From positions 1 through 64,000 of the forward strand of contig NZ_JBHMEZ010000012.1 of the NCBI RefSeq assembly GCF_042427615.1: a stretch of DNA of 64,000 nucleotides, in the 5' to 3' direction. Below the pieces are notes generated by a model, which saw nothing but the letters and a program-made list of their open reading frames with translations, did no database searches and was not told where the DNA came from. Positions within the stretch are counted from its first letter, which is position 1; each line of letters begins with the position of its first letter. A program made the translations under genes and the position numbers. Shown one piece after another: positions 44,299 to 54,058 of this stretch. This DNA comes from Formosa undariae (GTDB lineage Bacteria; Bacteroidota; Bacteroidia; Flavobacteriales; Flavobacteriaceae).

Positions 44299-44330
44299 AA
44301 AAAAAGCCCATCTGATACAGATGAGCTTTT
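44299..44330 (-). terminator. Intrinsic terminator after the FKBP gene
   Basis: On the minus strand AAAAGCTCATCTG pairs imperfectly with CAGATGGGCTTTTTTT. Confidence 0.8.
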
Positions 44331-44355
44331 AATATTTTGGTTTCTATAGAAACAG

Positions 44356-45183
44356 TTAATTTACATCGACCAATTCTATATCGAATATAGTTACTGAACC
44401 ACCAGGAATAACAGAATAATCGTAAAGACCATATCCTAATTCAGATGGAATTAATAATTTCATAGTCCCACCTTCATTCAATAATTGTAAACCTTCTTGC
44501 CAACCTTCTAAAATATCTTCTATTTCTAAATTTAGGTTTGAACTTCTTTCTGCAAAAATTTCACCATCGGTAAAATACCCTTCGTAATTAACTGTTACTG
44601 AAGACGTGCTCGTTGGTTTTTCACCTTCACCTTGCTCTTCTATCACATAATATAATCCAGATGCTGTACTCATAGCATTTAATTCATTTTCTGCGATATA
44701 GTCTTCAATTTCTTGTTTGTTTAGTGCGTTATAATCTAAAATTTCAATTTCGAATATTAAAACAGAACCTCCAGGAATACCATTAAAAGAATTACTTCCA
44801 TAGGCTAAATGTGCAGGGATAATTAATAATCCGCTTCCACCTTCATTAAAAAGAGGAATTCCTTCTTGCCAGCCTTCAATAACACCTTGTAAATTAAAAG
44901 TAACTCCGCTTTCTGTATTTTCATCGAATACACTACCGTCTGTAAAATACCCTTTATATTTCACTGAAACATCTGAATCTGCTGTGATGGCATTTCCTTC
45001 TCCCATTTTGTCTATAACATAGTACAAACCAGAATCTGTGCCTATAGCATCAATACCATTAGTTGCGATATACGATAAAATTTCTTCTTGATTTTCAAGG
45101 GTATAATCTTTATTCGAATTTTCATCGTCCGAACTACAAGAGACGAAAAGCACTATAAAAAGTGCCATACATACTGACTTCAT
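44356..45183 (-). CDS. Double FKBP-type peptidyl-prolyl isomerase lipoprotein
   Basis: 275 residues. Lipobox FVSC in MKSVCMALFIVLFVSCSS. Two FKBP domains in tandem (about 45-150 and 160-275), each with VSVKYKGYFTDGSVFDE or VTVNYEGYFTDGEIFAE, GVIEGWQEGIPLFNEGG or DILEGWQEGLQLLNEGG, and LAYGSNS or LGYGLYD. It catalyses prolyl isomerisation in envelope protein folding. Domain 2 has lost part of the canonical FDxS/GxVI pocket (SSNLNLEIEDILEGW), so it may be structural. Confidence 0.9.
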   Translation of the reverse strand: MKSVCMALFIVLFVSCSSDDENSNKDYTLENQEEILSYIATNGIDAIGTDSGLYYVIDKMGEGNAITADSDVSVKYKGYFTDGSVFDENTESGVTFNLQGVIEGWQEGIPLFNEGGSGLLIIPAHLAYGSNSFNGIPGGSVLIFEIEILDYNALNKQEIEDYIAENELNAMSTASGLYYVIEEQGEGEKPTSTSSVTVNYEGYFTDGEIFAERSSNLNLEIEDILEGWQEGLQLLNEGGTMKLLIPSELGYGLYDYSVIPGGSVTIFDIELVDVN

Positions 45184-45402
45184 ATTTATTTTTTTAGGTA
45201 CGCAAAAATATGAAATTGAAGTTCCTACACAACACCATAAACGTTAAAATCTTAACGAATTCATAACGCTTAATCAATCTGAAGGATTATTTAAAGAAAT
45301 CTATAAGAGAAATTAATCCGCTAAGAGTTTTAATTAAAATTTATATTTAAAGATTTTGAATAAATTTTAAAAAGAAACAAAAGCTAAAAATCTCTAAAAA
45401 CC

Positions 45403-45410
45403 TATATTTG
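45403..45410 (+). promoter_or_regulatory. -7 box TATATTTG five bases before an ATG
   Basis: Perfect TAnnTTTG ending 5 bases before the ATG at 45416. If it is the real promoter the transcript would start at or near the A of ATG (leaderless), or the true start is the ATG at 45422. No TTG at N19. Confidence 0.4.
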
Positions 45411-45415
45411 CCGCC

Positions 45416-46315
45416 ATGTGGATGTATTTAGGCCTACTCTCGGCCGTATTTTTAGGATTACATAATTTATGTAAAAAACATGCCGTTCAAGGCAACGAAG
45501 TCTTTCCTGTACTTTTAGGAACTATAAGTTCTGGGTTTTTATTGATTCTCCCGTTTTATTTGGGATCGCAATTTGCTCCAGATTATATGCATTCTTTAGG
45601 TTTTTATATTGAAGACATTTCTTTAAAAACGCATGGATTTATTTTTATTAAGTCTTCTATAATGGCGGCTTCATGGGTTTTAGCCTATCAGGCATTAAAA
45701 CATTTACCCATCACAATAGTTACTCCTATACGCTCTGCTGGACCCTTTTTTACATTTATCGGAGCCATTTTTATTTATCAGGAACGTCCGAGTCCGTTGC
45801 AGTGGATTGGTTTTGTATTAATTATTGGTTCTGTTATTCTATATTCTCGAATTGGGAAAAAAGAAGGGATTGTATTTACACGTAACAAATGGATATTAGC
45901 TATTATTGTCGCTACATTTCTTGGAGCGTCAAGCGGATTATATGACAAATTTCTAATACAAAGTTTAGCACTAACACCACAAACACTTCAATTTTGGTTT
46001 TGCTTTTATACTGTTTTAATTTTATTAGTTATTATGTCTGTTATTTGGTTTCCGAAAGTAGAAAAACGGACTGCATTTAAGTGGCGTTGGTCTATTCCTG
46101 CTGTTGGTGTATTATTACAAACCGCAGATTATTTCTATTTTAAAGCCTTACAAGATCCCGAAGCTTTAATTATGTTGCTGTCGGCTATAAAACGAAGTCA
46201 AATTATAATTGCTGTTGTTATTGGAGGCTTGATTTTTAAAGAACAAAATAAGCGTAAAAAACTTGTGCCTTTAGCGGGAATTATGCTGGGTGTGTTCTTG
46301 ATATTGTATTCTTAA
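45416..46315 (+). CDS. EamA/DMT-superfamily transporter
   Basis: 299 residues, ten membrane segments in two five-segment halves. The second EamA half (KWILAIIVATFLGASSGLYD ... MLGVFLILYS) mirrors the first (MYLGLLSAVFLGLHNLCKKH ... FVLIIGSVILYSR). Drug/metabolite exporter family; substrate not predictable. The second ATG (45422) is an equally likely start. Confidence 0.88.
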   Translation: MWMYLGLLSAVFLGLHNLCKKHAVQGNEVFPVLLGTISSGFLLILPFYLGSQFAPDYMHSLGFYIEDISLKTHGFIFIKSSIMAASWVLAYQALKHLPITIVTPIRSAGPFFTFIGAIFIYQERPSPLQWIGFVLIIGSVILYSRIGKKEGIVFTRNKWILAIIVATFLGASSGLYDKFLIQSLALTPQTLQFWFCFYTVLILLVIMSVIWFPKVEKRTAFKWRWSIPAVGVLLQTADYFYFKALQDPEALIMLLSAIKRSQIIIAVVIGGLIFKEQNKRKKLVPLAGIMLGVFLILYS

Positions 46316-46412
46316 TCTCGCATATAAAGTGACTTAAAAAACAAATATACTAGTATCATTTAGTTTGAAACGATTACGTTTCGGAATAGTAAACCCCAAT
46401 ATATCTATATAA

Positions 46413-46445
46413 AAAAGCCAGCTATTATAAAAATAGCTGGCTTTA
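46413..46445. terminator. Bidirectional intrinsic terminator
   Basis: AAAGCCAGCTATT pairs with AATAGCTGGCTTT between convergent genes, with A- and T-rich flanks. Confidence 0.85.
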
Positions 46446-46474
46446 GTTTTGAATTAAAAAGATCTAATTAGTAA

Positions 46475-47893
46475 CTAATTATTTAAATAAGACACTGCTG
46501 TAGATGTACGTTCGGAAACGTGATTATACAACTCGTTAACAGCGGTCTGAAAATCGTAACTCGAATTTAAGAAGCTATATCCAGATACTTCGGTAGTCGC
46601 ATAAGGTTCTACTAATGCGCTATACACAGCATATTTTGCCTGAATTGTACTGGTGTTAAATGCAGTATCTAAAGTCTCTTGTACATAAGTATCGTATTGT
46701 GCTTTATAGGTTTCATCTGCATATAAATAGCCTATTAATGGCCATTCACTACTACTCACATTCGAAAAATCTATGGACACAGCTCCTTGTCCGTTTCCGC
46801 GTTGTAAAGCCTCATTATTATCCCAAGGAATCCAAGACAAACGCTCTGTATCTGGATTATTATACAAGAAGTAATTATGTGTCATTCTTCCGTACGTATC
46901 CCAATTCTGAATAACCGTATTTACAGCCAAATACTTTAAGAAGGTATCTGTATCTAAGATAGACTCCAATTCTGAGCGCCAAGCTTCGGGATCTGTTGTT
47001 CTGTTTGCCGCATGCAATGCCGTAAACAAATCTTGAATATCGGTAAAGTCAGCATCATCTTCATTCGTTTTCTTTACAAATACATCTTCAGAAAAAGTTC
47101 CTGATGCAAAACTTGCACCATCGCCATCAGGCTTATATAAATTCCCATCGTTATCTGAAAATTGTGTATCGATTACCGTATCATCTACTTCTTCGACCAT
47201 AGTATACACACCAAAATATTCTGGACCATCGCCATGATCTACATACACGGTATAAAACGCGGTATGAGACACTGCTAATCCTGCATCTCTAAACACATCG
47301 GCCGCTACTTTTTCGCGTAACATCGATTTGTCGTTATAGTTGTTTTTTAAACTCAATTTTTTAAATCCGTAAAAACGCTGATTATCGATTTGTGGATACT
47401 CCTTCTCATATTCATCAAAATCCAATTTAAACGATAATTTTAATATGCCTGAAGACCAACTAGATTGTAAACTAGAATTTCCTTTAAAACGAATTCCTAC
47501 GCGATACCATTCTTTCCCTTCATAAAATACTTCTCCAGGAACAAAAATAGGATCCTCGTCGCTATCACTCAAGCCATTTCCTCCAGAATGCGAGCCAAAC
47601 GTACCGTACAAGGTGGTCATATCTGTTAACATACTATTCCAACGTGTTTCAGAAATAACAATATCTAAACGTTTTACAGCTTCATCTTCGAAAACTTCGT
47701 CAAAATTGGGATCTGCATCTTTACTGTGCGTTTCCTCTGTCCAATCTGTGGTTTCAAAATCTGTATCATCAAATTCAACGACATCACTCTCTTCTGTAGT
47801 GGTTTCGTCTGTTATTGTTGTATCGTCATCTGCACACGAGTACATCACGACCATTTGCAAGGCTAAAAGGCAAATTATACTTACTTTTTTCAT
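46475..47893 (-). CDS. CotH-kinase-family lipoprotein
   Basis: 472 residues. Lipobox YSC (VVMYSCADDD). An acidic linker rich in D, E and T (24-60) precedes the CotH-like protein-kinase fold: VGIRFKGNSSLQSSW (glycine/serine loop), SLKNNYNDKSMLREKVAADV (lysine and glutamate region), EYFGVYTMVEEVDDT, and WIPWDNNEALQRGN (metal-binding DN). CotH kinases phosphorylate secreted or spore-coat proteins; many Bacteroidota copies are extracellular and associated with polysaccharide loci. Bases 47894-48138 hold no other gene. Confidence 0.87.
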   Translation of the reverse strand: MKKVSIICLLALQMVVMYSCADDDTTITDETTTEESDVVEFDDTDFETTDWTEETHSKDADPNFDEVFEDEAVKRLDIVISETRWNSMLTDMTTLYGTFGSHSGGNGLSDSDEDPIFVPGEVFYEGKEWYRVGIRFKGNSSLQSSWSSGILKLSFKLDFDEYEKEYPQIDNQRFYGFKKLSLKNNYNDKSMLREKVAADVFRDAGLAVSHTAFYTVYVDHGDGPEYFGVYTMVEEVDDTVIDTQFSDNDGNLYKPDGDGASFASGTFSEDVFVKKTNEDDADFTDIQDLFTALHAANRTTDPEAWRSELESILDTDTFLKYLAVNTVIQNWDTYGRMTHNYFLYNNPDTERLSWIPWDNNEALQRGNGQGAVSIDFSNVSSSEWPLIGYLYADETYKAQYDTYVQETLDTAFNTSTIQAKYAVYSALVEPYATTEVSGYSFLNSSYDFQTAVNELYNHVSERTSTAVSYLNN

Positions 47894-48138
47894 TTCAATA
47901 CGTTTAAAAGTTTTTAATATGAGGTGAATGTCAGCAAAATAATGTTGTCATAGTACCATATTAAGTGAAGTGTAGATACTTTTAAGCGAATGCCGTTTAT
48001 TGTCCGTTAAAACGGAAACGTGCTTTCTAAAATTGGAGTTTTATATGGAAGTCGCACGATTATTACAGCGCGTAAACGTAATTTAATATCATTTTAAACA
48101 CACTAATCTATAATTGAAACAATGTGATTATAGTGTTC

Positions 48139-49137
48139 TTAATTTCCTTTAATACGCGTCCATAAATCGCCTAGTAGATGTTTGGCATCATTACGGTCTT
48201 TAGGTGTTTCCTCGAAATGAATGTTTCCGTTTTTATCTTTTTCAATTTTATACTGAAACACAAAATTTTCGGCATTCGGGTTCATGCTTAACGTACCAAA
48301 TCGTAAATCGTTAAAGTATAAATCTGTATCCTGTTTAGAAATAGTATACCAGCCTTTAGAAATACGAATCATACGTTGCATCTTTGCGTCTCCCATTATA
48401 TCCGTAATATAGTCATGATGCTTGGGATAGCGATGAAACGAGATCGGTTGCGAATCGAAAAAAGAATAGTGTCCTACTAAATACGCCTCTTTAGTATCTA
48501 CGTTGGCCGTCCATAAAATAGTGTTTAAGGGAGAAGGTCGTGTGTCTATCTCTGAATATGAAATGTTTTGATCTTGTAAAGCAGATTCGAATTTAGTGAA
48601 TGAAATGCCTTTTAAAACTAAAGTTATTAGTAAATATATTGAACTTAAAGCGAGTCCCCAATTATTGAATGTTCTTCTTTTCTGAGACGTACGTTTTTGA
48701 AACATCGCCATAATTAAAAATACCAAAAATGGCACAGTGTATAGCGGATCGATAACAAATATAGATTTATAAGCGACCCGTAAATCTAACGGCCAAAACA
48801 GTTGTGTTCCCCAAGTAGTATGTGCATCTAAAAGCGGGTGTGTTACAAAAGCCAAGAAAAATAACCAAGACCAACCTTTTACATTTTTATAACGTTCATA
48901 TCGCGAGACTAACCATCCAACTACAGGAGCAAATACAATAGAAAACAAGATGGAATGTGTAAATCCACGATGAATTTCTAGAGCCGTAACAGTGTCGGTA
49001 AAGTGAGAAGCTAATACATCTAAATCAGGAATTGTGCCCGCTATAGCTCCGTAAAGCATAGCTTTATTTCCGATTTTTCTACCAAGTACAGCTTCGCCAA
49101 CGGCAGCTCCTAAAACGATTTGAGTAAGTGAATCCAT
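48139..49137 (-). CDS. YdjM-type membrane-bound metal-dependent hydrolase
   Basis: 332 residues. The N-terminal motif MDSLTQIVLGAAVGEAVLGR and IPDLDVLAS, HRGFTHS and HPLLDAHTTWGTQLFWPL match the YdjM/LexA-binding (DUF457-type) family, with H/D metal ligands and four membrane segments. The family is predicted to be a phospholipase-like hydrolase. The C-terminal 150 residues are a soluble domain of unknown role. Confidence 0.87.
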   Translation of the reverse strand: MDSLTQIVLGAAVGEAVLGRKIGNKAMLYGAIAGTIPDLDVLASHFTDTVTALEIHRGFTHSILFSIVFAPVVGWLVSRYERYKNVKGWSWLFFLAFVTHPLLDAHTTWGTQLFWPLDLRVAYKSIFVIDPLYTVPFLVFLIMAMFQKRTSQKRRTFNNWGLALSSIYLLITLVLKGISFTKFESALQDQNISYSEIDTRPSPLNTILWTANVDTKEAYLVGHYSFFDSQPISFHRYPKHHDYITDIMGDAKMQRMIRISKGWYTISKQDTDLYFNDLRFGTLSMNPNAENFVFQYKIEKDKNGNIHFEETPKDRNDAKHLLGDLWTRIKGN

Positions 49138-49214
49138 ATAAATGCAAACTTAATTTAAGTTCGGCATATCACCACAGGTATTCGCAAATTAATACATCTC
49201 GAGTTTTTAGGTAG

Positions 49215-49475
49215 CTATTCATTACTAGCTAAGCATTCTTCTTTTTGGAAAACCACAAAGCCAATAACATTTAATAAAAAAAAGGTATAACCAAAATAGA
49301 TTAAAGCCGATACAAACGGAATGGTCGCACTATCTATTATATATACCATTAACAACATGATAGCAATCCATAATTGATTGCACCAAAAGGCATACTCGGT
49401 TAATTTGTAAAAACCATATAGTAATCCAATACCTAGAAGGATGATTAACGCATAAATTTCAATTACGTTTTCCAT
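49215..49475 (-). CDS. Small membrane protein, 86 aa
   Basis: Start at the ATG at 49475 (MENVIEIYALIILLGIGLLY). Three membrane segments, short charged loops, and an acidic C-terminal tail (FQKEECLASNE). Not recognised. It may share a transcript with the YdjM-type gene 78 bases downstream. Confidence 0.6.
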   Translation of the reverse strand: MENVIEIYALIILLGIGLLYGFYKLTEYAFWCNQLWIAIMLLMVYIIDSATIPFVSALIYFGYTFFLLNVIGFVVFQKEECLASNE

Positions 49476-49725
49476 ATTATACACGATTAAAGTCATTAGT
49501 AATTAAGACATCACATGGAACTTTAAAATAGTACTGTTGAATAATCGATCGGGATTTCTTAAGCATAGTAATAGCGGTTTAAGTAGGTTTAGGAAATAAC
49601 ATCAAAAATTTATATCGTTTTTAATACGGTATTGACGTTTATCAAATTTGATTAAGTTTCTTAAAAAAGACAAAAATTGGTTAGGTAGTTAGCGAGTAGT
49701 TTTAACCAAAACGCTTAAAATCAAG

Positions 49726-49744
49726 GACTACCCATCGGGTAGTC
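49726..49744. promoter_or_regulatory. Perfect palindrome, candidate operator
   Basis: GACTACCCATCGGGTAGTC: 8-bp arms around ATC, 164 bases before the -33 box of the LuxR-type gene. The arms contain TACCCAT/TACCCGAT, similar to the TACYYMT heptamer bound by NarL-type GerE domains. It could also be a stem without T-run. Bases 49476-49907 hold no gene. Confidence 0.35.
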
Positions 49745-49907
49745 TGTATTAAACAACTGATAATTAATACATTAAAAAATCAGCACTTCGTATGAATAAT
49801 TACACTACTTATTATTATTTATAAATTCTATTTCGTAGCTTAAATAAACTGCTATAAAAAGCATAAGAAATTAAGGGTTTCGCCACATATATCTGGATTA
49901 TAAATGG

Positions 49908-49937
49908 TTGTGAATTAAACAGAACCTCTTATATTTG
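49908..49937 (+). promoter_or_regulatory. Consensus Bacteroidota promoter
   Basis: TTG (49908-49910), exactly 19 bases, then TATATTTG (49930-49937): a full match to TTG-N19-TAnnTTTG, 26 bases before the GTG start at 49964. Confidence 0.8.
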
Positions 49938-49963
49938 TTAAGGACCTACTTAAATCATATTTT

Positions 49964-51169
49964 GTGTTAAGAAACACTTTACTTCTACTTTTTCTATTTT
50001 TTGTCATTTTATGCAGAGGTAATACTATAATTAGTATACAGCAAAATGATGATAAGCCTATTATACAGGACAATACTCAAAATGAAAATAAGATTAAAAG
50101 ACTAGAAAGTATTATTCATAATAGCGATTCTACACCTTACGATATCTGCAGAGCTTATTATGAAAAATATTTAATTTATAAAGAATTATTCAATTACGAT
50201 CAAGCATTAGAAAATTTAGATTTAGCCTTGGAATCAGGGCTGTTAACAGACGAGAAAGAACAGGTAAAAGCACAATTTAAACTTGAAAAATTATTAGTTC
50301 ATTTCGACTTATTAGAATATGACAAAGTATCTGAAATTATATCTGAGATATCGGATGAAGATTTAAAGTATATTACCCCTACAACACTGTCGTTCTATTG
50401 GATGGTTTTAGCACGCATGGAAATTCGTAAAGGAAATACCGACAAAGCTGATAAATATTTAAATGAAGCTTTAGACGTCTTATTAAAACATGAGCCAAAA
50501 CAGCTCCCTCTGGTCTATCGTAAAAAGATAGAACTATATAAAAGCTTAGGTGAGCACGACAAAGTAATTGAAAGTTTCGAAACCGGTTTATTCTACGCGA
50601 GAAAACACAAGATACCAGCCTATGTACTAGGCTTATATGATGATATGACTTACTATTATTCTGAAATCGGCGATTTTAAAAACGCACAATTGGCAGAACA
50701 AAAAGTAAAAAGATTATCTACTGCTCACGATGCAACTAATAGAAGTAGTAAATTATTAAAGGTAGAAAAAGACCTATTACAAAAACGCAAAGAACAAGAA
50801 GTAGAAAAAGAAAAACAGCATCAAAATTTCTTAATCACACTTGTAGGCACCCTTATTATTCTGCTTTTCTTATTAATTTATTTTTATAAATCGGCAAAGA
50901 AGAAACGCATCGTAGCAGAGCAAGAAATGGATAATATGCGTAATGAATTAGAACGTGTTACAAAGGAATTAAATGAGTCGGGCCATACTAAATTAGACTT
51001 AAACGCCTATTCTTTAACCGAAAGACAACTTCAAATTATCGATTTAGTGAAACAAGGCAAATCCAATAAAGAGATTGGGGACATCTTATTCATTTCAGTA
51101 AATACGGTGAAGTACCATTTAAAAATTATATACGAGACATTACAGATTAGCAACCGTTCCGAATTGTAA
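49964..51169 (+). CDS. TPR membrane regulator with LuxR-type HTH
   Basis: 401 residues, GTG start placed by the promoter upstream. A signal sequence or first membrane segment is followed by about five TPR-like repeats (45-255), one membrane segment (FLITLVGTLIILLFLLIYFY, about 290-310), a coiled coil and a C-terminal GerE/LuxR helix-turn-helix (SLTERQLQIIDLVKQGKSNK ... VNTVKYHLKIIYETLQISNR). TPRs outside and HTH inside make it a one-protein signal transducer. Targets unknown; the palindrome at 49726 is a candidate site. Confidence 0.82.
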   Translation: MLRNTLLLLFLFFVILCRGNTIISIQQNDDKPIIQDNTQNENKIKRLESIIHNSDSTPYDICRAYYEKYLIYKELFNYDQALENLDLALESGLLTDEKEQVKAQFKLEKLLVHFDLLEYDKVSEIISEISDEDLKYITPTTLSFYWMVLARMEIRKGNTDKADKYLNEALDVLLKHEPKQLPLVYRKKIELYKSLGEHDKVIESFETGLFYARKHKIPAYVLGLYDDMTYYYSEIGDFKNAQLAEQKVKRLSTAHDATNRSSKLLKVEKDLLQKRKEQEVEKEKQHQNFLITLVGTLIILLFLLIYFYKSAKKKRIVAEQEMDNMRNELERVTKELNESGHTKLDLNAYSLTERQLQIIDLVKQGKSNKEIGDILFISVNTVKYHLKIIYETLQISNRSEL

Positions 51170-51213
51170 CGTTTCAAAATCAACTTAAACGTATTTTGTT
51201 CAAAAGACTTGAA

Positions 51214-51993
51214 TTACAAATGTGCTTCAAACCAAAAATCAATGCCTTGAGGTGCCTTTTCAGCATCTCCTCCTGGTCTTTGTCCGCCATCACGAGAACC
51301 TCCTCTTCCGCCACCGCGTCCTCCAGAACCACCTTGACGATTTCCACCACCACGCGAACTCATGCTCGAATTTAAATCTTCCGATCCTTCGCTTCTTTTA
51401 GATTTATCTGGCTTTGCTGTTTGTACACCGATCATTAATTTTGAGAAATCATTTTTAGATTTTTCTTTAATTTTATTCTGAGGAATCGTTAATTGATAAG
51501 TTAATAGATTCTCTTTTTGATTATAAAAATAGGTAGCAGAAATACCCATACCATTTAAAAGCACATTAAAATTTTCTTTAGAATCGTATAGCTTAAGTAA
51601 TGCCTCCTCCGGAAAGTCTGTAGTAACTAACGTATTAATTTGAGTTTTCATCTGATTTATTTCAGCTTCCGATTGAAAACCAACTTCACGCCCACCTTCA
51701 GGCTTCATAGACATTTGAATCGGCTGGATAGGATACGTTACAGCAACGTCTTCCTTCTCTTTGCCTTTTAAATCGAAAAACACAGTGACTCCGTGTCTTA
51801 ACATAGACATCATCGTTTTATTATCTCGAGTACTTAATTGTAACGTGAGGTTTCCTTGATGCTGGGTGACTTTATAATCGACCTGCTCGCTAGACCCCAC
51901 AATTGTATCAGATTTTATAATACCATCTTCTGCGTACGCTGTTGCAGAAAAGGTGTAAAAACTTAGAATTATTAAACACACGATTGATTTCAT
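51214..51993 (-). CDS. Secreted protein with RGG-rich tail, 259 aa
   Basis: Not recognised. A signal peptide (cut near AYAE) precedes a soluble domain of about 170 residues (VDYKVTQHQGNLTLQLSTRD ... LLTYQLTIPQNKIKEKSKND). Residues 205-245 are glycine/arginine repeats (SSRGGGNRQGGSGGRGGGRG), unusual for an exported bacterial protein and reminiscent of RGG boxes that bind RNA or acidic polymers. It lies 220 bases downstream of the LytTR gene in the same direction and may be the last gene, or a regulated target, of the operon above it. Confidence 0.65.
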   Translation of the reverse strand: MKSIVCLIILSFYTFSATAYAEDGIIKSDTIVGSSEQVDYKVTQHQGNLTLQLSTRDNKTMMSMLRHGVTVFFDLKGKEKEDVAVTYPIQPIQMSMKPEGGREVGFQSEAEINQMKTQINTLVTTDFPEEALLKLYDSKENFNVLLNGMGISATYFYNQKENLLTYQLTIPQNKIKEKSKNDFSKLMIGVQTAKPDKSKRSEGSEDLNSSMSSRGGGNRQGGSGGRGGGRGGSRDGGQRPGGDAEKAPQGIDFWFEAHL

Positions 51994-52213
51994 GATACTA
52001 TAAATTTAGAGTTGAAAGTATAAACATATTAGGATTGCTGCGATTATGAAAATACGATAGACAAACACGCCAAATCCTTCGATGAATTTTGAAATCATAA
52101 AGACTTAAGGTTCTGAAATCTGGAAAAAATAAGGCATTAAAATATAAACGTTGATCAATACCTTTAGAACTAATAGCGTTCTTTAAGACACAAAACGTAG
52201 CGTTTTTAACGCA

Positions 52214-52969
52214 TTAATTATTCAGTGAGTTCTGATTGATATATTCTAGAAACTTAGGTTTGTATTGCTCAGAAATGGTAATACGTTGGTTGTTGATTAT
52301 AATCTGACTCCGTTCTACAACTTCTACGTTTTTTAATGAAACTATAAAAGAGCGATGCACGCGCATGAAATCTGATTTTGGTAATTCTTCCTCTAACGAT
52401 TTTAAGCTCATAATAGTTAATATCGCTTTCGGATTATCTTTTAACCAAATCTTAATGTAATCTTTTAACCCTTCAAAATACAACACATCGGCTAATTTGA
52501 TACGTAGTTGCTTGTATTCCGACTTTACAAAAAGGAACTCTTTTTTCTCTGAAACGGAACCCGCAACAACCGCTTCTGATTCAGTATTTTTTAAATGTAC
52601 CAAATCGAACCACGTTCTGGCCTTATTTGCTGCAGTTAAAAATTCGGCATAATCAAAAGGCTTTAGTAAATAATCTAATGCCTCTACTTTAAAACCTTCT
52701 AAAGCATATTGGTCGAAGGCAGTTGTAAAAATAACACGCGTGCCTTTTGGTAACATTTTAGAAAATTCTATACCCGATAAATCTGGCATTTGAATATCTA
52801 AAAATAGGAGATCTACAGTTTCAGAATTTATAAAATCTAAAGCTTCTATAGCACTACTACACTTTTTTTTAAGATCTAAAAAGGGTGTTTTTGCAACATA
52901 ACTTTCTACCAAATTCAGAGCCATAGGCTCATCATCTACAATTATACAACTCAATTTTAAAGATTCCAT
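52214..52969 (-). CDS. LytTR response regulator
   Basis: 251 residues. Receiver domain with phospho-acceptor D58 (LLFLDIQMPDLSG), acidic D12/D13 (VDDEP) and K108-region FKVEALDYLLKPF; then a LytTR DNA-binding domain (145-245; FVKSEYKQLRIKLADVLYFE, MRVHRSFIVSLKNV). Pairs with the histidine kinase, whose stop is 5 bases upstream of this start. LytTR proteins bind paired direct repeats about 10 bases apart. Confidence 0.92.
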   Translation of the reverse strand: MESLKLSCIIVDDEPMALNLVESYVAKTPFLDLKKKCSSAIEALDFINSETVDLLFLDIQMPDLSGIEFSKMLPKGTRVIFTTAFDQYALEGFKVEALDYLLKPFDYAEFLTAANKARTWFDLVHLKNTESEAVVAGSVSEKKEFLFVKSEYKQLRIKLADVLYFEGLKDYIKIWLKDNPKAILTIMSLKSLEEELPKSDFMRVHRSFIVSLKNVEVVERSQIIINNQRITISEQYKPKFLEYINQNSLNN

Positions 52970-52974
52970 GCGGC

Positions 52975-54009
52975 TTATGTTTCTATTTGTAAATCTACTA
53001 TAAATTGCCCCTCAATTATGTCTGTATTAAAAATATGTTTGTTGGGATATAACAAATCTAAACGTTTTTTTAAGTTTTGGAGTCCAATACCTGAACCACT
53101 TTTATCATCGCTTTGTTTTGGAAAATTGGCATTTTCAATTTTAAATCGAACCGTACTTCCTTCTGCAGACATAGCGATTTTAATCTCACTTTCTTTATTT
53201 GCAGACACCCCGTGTTTAAAGGCATTTTCAATTAAAGAAATAAATAAAAGTGGTGCGATTTTTATCGCCGTTATGCCAGAAGGAAATTGATAAACCACAT
53301 GAGTCTTATCGGAAATACGCAATTTCATAAGATCTAGATATTTCTTCATAAAATCGACTTCTTTAGACAGTGGTACTTCTTCAATATTCGTTTCGTATAA
53401 CAAATACCTCATCAATTTACTTAGACTATGAATGGTAGATTTTGCTTGTTCTGGCGAAATATCGACCAATGAATAGATGTTATTCAACGAATTAAAAAAG
53501 AAATGCGGTTGCAACTGATACCGTAAATGTTGCAACTCCGACTTCAATTTGAAATTAGCAGCTTCCTTTCGTTCGGCTTCCGTTTTTACCCAACGTTTTG
53601 TAGATTTCAAAGCAACAGCGAAGAATAAAGGCGCTAGATACGACAATAGTTGTATGTATATCGCAATTTTAAATGGAGGTTCTTCTCTACTGGTATTCTC
53701 AAAACGTTTTTTTAAAATATCTTGAAAGTAGTTATCCTCAATATATTCTTTTAAAAACAAAAAAAGCCCAATGATTGCCGTATTTAGTACGATAAATAAT
53801 ATCGTTTTTTTAGGGAACAAAAACCGATCTATTAACACAAAATAATTGAAGTAAAATATAATTACTGAAAAGAATAAGGGAATCCAAAAATGCGCTTTAA
53901 CTCGATCTAATTCTTGTTCTTCACTGTAAGATAGCAAATAAGGCAAACAAAATAGTGTTAGCCATACTAACAGATGTAAAAAGATGGTAATGTTTTTATT
54001 TTTATGCAT
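52975..54009 (-). CDS. LytS/YehU-type sensor histidine kinase
   Basis: 344 residues. Four membrane segments in residues 8-135, then a coiled coil and the His_kinase box with phospho-H169 (LRYQLQPHFFFNSLNNI) and the ATP-binding N box (PLLFISLIENAFKHG). No separate extracytoplasmic sensor domain, so it senses within the membrane or through a partner. Directly upstream of its regulator and 49 bases downstream of the YHYH protein gene. Confidence 0.92.
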   Translation of the reverse strand: MHKNKNITIFLHLLVWLTLFCLPYLLSYSEEQELDRVKAHFWIPLFFSVIIFYFNYFVLIDRFLFPKKTILFIVLNTAIIGLFLFLKEYIEDNYFQDILKKRFENTSREEPPFKIAIYIQLLSYLAPLFFAVALKSTKRWVKTEAERKEAANFKLKSELQHLRYQLQPHFFFNSLNNIYSLVDISPEQAKSTIHSLSKLMRYLLYETNIEEVPLSKEVDFMKKYLDLMKLRISDKTHVVYQFPSGITAIKIAPLLFISLIENAFKHGVSANKESEIKIAMSAEGSTVRFKIENANFPKQSDDKSGSGIGLQNLKKRLDLLYPNKHIFNTDIIEGQFIVDLQIET

Positions 54010-54058
54010 TCGGTTTAATTTTATTACCCATTTATTAGCTGTAAAAATAGACTATTTA

